Origin: Gallionella sp. UBA6045
GTDB lineage: Bacteria; Pseudomonadota; Gammaproteobacteria; Burkholderiales; Gallionellaceae
Direction: 5' to 3'
Assembly: GCA_002429165.1 (NCBI GenBank)
Contig: DIYV01000164.1
Coordinates: 1,226-15,131, forward strand
Length of the DNA: 13,906 nt
Position 1 is the first letter of the stretch. Each line of letters begins with the position of its first letter. Positions 12,519 to 13,906 of the stretch are shown one piece after another. The notes beneath the pieces are model-generated. The model did not search any database. It saw only the letters and a program-made list of their open reading frames with translations, and was not told the DNA's origin. The position numbers and the translations under genes were made by a program.

Positions 12519-13569
12519 AGATCGTTATCTCCTGCAGGTTCCAGCGCGGTTTGACGTTGAAACGGTAATCTTTTACGCCTTGTTGCTCTGCCAGGCGCAG
12601 TGCGCCGGCGAAGGCAATCATGGCGCCGTTGTCGGTGCAAAATTCCAGATCGGGATAAAACACTTTGCCGCCGCGTTTGCCGATGTCATTGTTCAGGCGT
12701 TCGCGTAGCAGCCGGTTCGCTCCCACGCCGCCAGCGACTACAAGTTTGTCGAGCCCGGTGCGCGCCAGCGCAGCGCGCGCCTTTTGCGCCAACACGTCAA
12801 CGATGGCTTCCTGCACGGCGCAGGCGATGTCGGCCCGCGTTTGCTCATCCAATATCTTTTCGCCATCGTTATTGCTTTGCTTCACCAACGTCAGCACTGC
12901 CGTTTTTAATCCGCTGAAGCTGAAATCCAGATTGCCGCTATGCAGCATCGGGCGCGGCAATTTGTACCGGCCGGGACGACCCGACGCGGCAAGTTTCGCC
13001 AGCGCGGGACCGCCGGGATATCCCAGCCCCAACAGTTTTGCGCTCTTGTCGAAGGCTTCTCCTGCTGCATCATCGAGTGTTTCACCCAGCAAGGTGTATC
13101 GCCCTACGCCATCCACACGCATCAATTGCGTGTGCCCGCCGGAAACCAGCAAGGCAACGAACGGGAATTCAGGTGCGGGGTCGGACAGCAATGGCGAAAG
13201 CAGATGGCCTTCCAGATGGTGGATGCCTATGGTGGGAATATCGAGAGCGTATGCCAGCGCATTTGCGACACTGGCGCCGACCAGCAGTGCGCCACCCAGG
13301 CCGGGACCCTGGGTATAGGCGACCGCACCGATCTGGGCGAGTGACACGCCGGCCTCGCTCATTATTTGCCGCACCAGTGGAATCACGCGCCGTACGTGAT
13401 CGCGCGAAGCTAGTTCAGGAACGACGCCGCCGTATTCGTTGTGCATCGCGACTTGCGTATATAGTGCGTGCGCCAGCAAACCGCGCCCCATCTGGTAGAG
13501 CGCGATACCGGTCTCGTCGCAGGATGATTCGATTCCCAGCGTGATTGAACTTGGTGTGATCAGTGACAT
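12517..13569 (-). CDS. tsaD: tRNA N6-threonylcarbamoyladenosine (t6A) synthase subunit TsaD
   Basis: Transfers threonylcarbamoyl from the TsaC product to A37 of ANN-decoding tRNAs, acting with TsaB and TsaE. The 350-aa length is close to the Escherichia coli protein (337). Hallmarks are [14 protein letters not shown] (residues 11-24), [16 protein letters not shown] (44-59), the metal-binding HLEGH (His118, His122), [60 protein letters not shown] and [13 protein letters not shown] with the second metal-site aspartate. The N-terminus is about nine residues longer than many family members; the ATG at 13567-13569 is the only convenient start. It is convergent with the moxR-type operon and divergent from the rRNA operon. 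No convincing promoter of its own was found. Confidence 0.96.
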   Translation of the reverse strand: MSLITPSSITLGIESSCDETGIALYQMGRGLLAHALYTQVAMHNEYGGVVPELASRDHVRRVIPLVRQIMSEAGVSLAQIGAVAYTQGPGLGGALLVGASVANALAYALDIPTIGIHHLEGHLLSPLLSDPAPEFPFVALLVSGGHTQLMRVDGVGRYTLLGETLDDAAGEAFDKSAKLLGLGYPGGPALAKLAASGRPGRYKLPRPMLHSGNLDFSFSGLKTAVLTLVKQSNNDGEKILDEQTRADIACAVQEAIVDVLAQKARAALARTGLDKLVVAGGVGANRLLRERLNNDIGKRGGKVFYPDLEFCTDNGAMIAFAGALRLAEQQGVKDYRFNVKPRWNLQEITI

Positions 13570-13658
13570 TTTCTGCTTTTAGGTTGAGGCTGCATTGTAG
13601 TGAATACCGCGGTTGAGCAGTTCAATCGAAATTATTATGAAAATATTTCAGAAAAGAG

Positions 13659-13686
13659 TTGACGCGAGTTTTTACATCTCTATAAT
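13659..13686 (+). promoter_or_regulatory. Strong rRNA operon promoter with UP-like tract
   Basis: TTGACG (13659-13664), a 16-bp spacer and a consensus TATAAT (13681-13686). Upstream 13626-13655 is rich in A and T runs, as in an UP element bound by the RNA polymerase alpha subunits. The discriminator after the -10 is GC-rich (GCGCACC), the type that makes rRNA promoters sensitive to ppGpp. Initiation is expected at about 13692-13694. Confidence 0.85.
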
Positions 13687-13698
13687 GCGCACCTCTTC

Positions 13699-13725
13699 GC
13701 TGCTACGGCAGCCGTTCTTTAAAAG
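13699..13725 (+). promoter_or_regulatory. boxB-like hairpin and boxA antitermination signal
   Basis: A stem GCTGC (13699-13703) and GCAGC (13708-13712) encloses TACG, which in RNA is a stable UNCG-type tetraloop closed by C-G. It is followed at once by GTTCTTTAAAA (13714-13724), close to the boxA consensus recognised by NusB and S10 for rRNA antitermination. Confidence 0.7.
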
Positions 13726-13770
13726 ATAAAACAAACAACCGACGAGTGTAGGTGCTTGGTTTTTGGGAAG

Positions 13771-13797
13771 TTTTCGCATTCCTTGTGGATGCGGAAA
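13771..13797 (+). other. Leader hairpin 1
   Basis: Arms TTTTCGCAT (13771-13779) and ATGCGGAAA (13789-13797) pair over nine positions with one G-U, around a 9-base loop. It is part of the rrn leader fold and may take part in precursor folding. Confidence 0.45.
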
Positions 13798-13818
13798 CGA
13801 CTTTAAAAATAAGTAGTA

Positions 13819-13866
13819 CTTACGCAAAGTCGAAAAGAATCATGTCAATGATTCACTTTGAGTAAG
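13819..13866 (+). other. Long leader hairpin 2, candidate RNase III processing structure
   Basis: Three stacked stems: CTTAC with GTAAG (13819-13823/13862-13866), CAAAGT with ACTTTG (13825-13830/13855-13860) and GAATCAT with ATGATTC (13837-13843/13848-13854), loop GTCA. A six-base bulge lies on the left side only (13831-13836). The 18 pairs are the strongest fold in the leader. RNase III normally cuts a duplex formed with sequence downstream of 16S, so this local hairpin may have another role. Confidence 0.55.
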
Positions 13867-13870
13867 ACCA

Positions 13871-13886
13871 GGTTCTTAAATGAACC
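13871..13886 (+). other. Leader hairpin 3 next to the 16S start
   Basis: GGTTC (13871-13875) and GAACC (13882-13886) pair perfectly around a six-base loop, about a dozen bases before the expected mature 16S 5' end. Confidence 0.45.
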
Positions 13887-13898
13887 AAAACAGGTATT

Positions 13899-13906
13899 GA
13901 ACTGAA
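13899..13906 (+). rRNA. Probable first bases of 16S rRNA, cut by the window edge
   Basis: The last eight bases, GAACTGAA, occupy the place of the first eight bases of 16S rRNA in Escherichia coli (AAATTGAA), which directly precede the universal GAGTTTGATC. The upstream rrn promoter, boxA and leader support this. The 16S gene body is outside the window, so this is position-based inference. Confidence 0.5.

Larger units (their letters stand above)
13693..13906 (+). other. rRNA operon 5' leader
   Basis: About 210 bases from the predicted start of transcription to the end of the window carry no gene. They hold, in order, a boxB-like hairpin, boxA, a conserved-looking GTGTAGGTGCTTGG segment (13746-13759) as found in betaproteobacterial rrn leaders, and three further hairpins. 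The final bases run into what I read as the 5' end of 16S rRNA. Together with the promoter this accounts for the 337-bp stretch 13570-13906 that has no protein gene. Confidence 0.8.

Noticed and set aside
12665..13544. Long plus-strand open frames opposite tsaD
   Set aside because: They are antisense to a clearly conserved gene, Arg/Ser/Pro-rich, and have no family motifs or ribosome sites.
13594..13625. Minus-strand TTGAAC/TACAAT as the tsaD promoter
   Set aside because: The spacer is 20 bp, too long for a confident sigma70 promoter.
1..13906. CRISPR arrays or tRNA genes
   Set aside because: No regularly spaced repeats and no cloverleaf-like sequence seen on either strand; the only RNA gene signal is the rrn leader.

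Overview
The window looks like a stretch of betaproteobacterial chromosome, probably from the Nitrosomonadales/Gallionellaceae neighbourhood. That placement is inferred from the style of the proteins (XerD, PpsR/PpsA, FolB, PlsY, TsaD) and from a typical betaproteobacterial rRNA-operon leader at the right end. No single sequence in the window fixes the genus.

Layout from left to right. (1) 1-708 is the 3' part of xerD. (2) 893-4199 is a phosphoenolpyruvate (PEP) synthase module: ppsR, a bifunctional kinase/pyrophosphorylase, followed by its target ppsA. (3) 4203-4918 is a higBA-type toxin-antitoxin operon. Its promoter sits directly after the ppsA stop, contains a perfect palindrome, and seems to give a leaderless toxin mRNA. 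(4) 4919-7935 is an accessory patch. It holds a 66-bp remnant of the 3' end of a second, diverged xerD (4991-5056), then one 927-codon gene that is visibly richer in A+T than its neighbours. That gene fuses a TM0106/RecB-like (Cas4-like) cysteine-cluster region, a DEDD exonuclease-like RNase H-fold domain, and an IS66-type zinc ribbon plus DDE transposase domain. It is the most unusual object in the window.

(5) 7936-8989 holds folB (minus strand) and plsY (plus strand), divergently arranged housekeeping genes. (6) 9080-12483 is a compact three-gene plus-strand operon: a MoxR-type AAA+ ATPase, a DUF2201-type protein with a MIDAS-bearing von Willebrand-like domain, and a 384-aa protein of unknown function. 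A rho-independent terminator closes it. AAA+/VWA pairs usually act as machines that assemble or activate a metalloenzyme or complex; the client here is unknown. (7) 12517-13569 is tsaD on the minus strand (tRNA t6A synthesis). (8) 13620-13906 is the promoter and leader of an rRNA operon, with a strong sigma70 promoter, boxB/boxA antitermination signals and several hairpins. The window ends at or within the first bases of 16S rRNA.

The housekeeping parts are ordinary. The points that deserve attention are the nuclease-exonuclease-transposase fusion, the orphan xerD tail beside it, the apparently leaderless higB, the MoxR/VWA operon with a broken HExxH motif, and its uncharacterised third gene.
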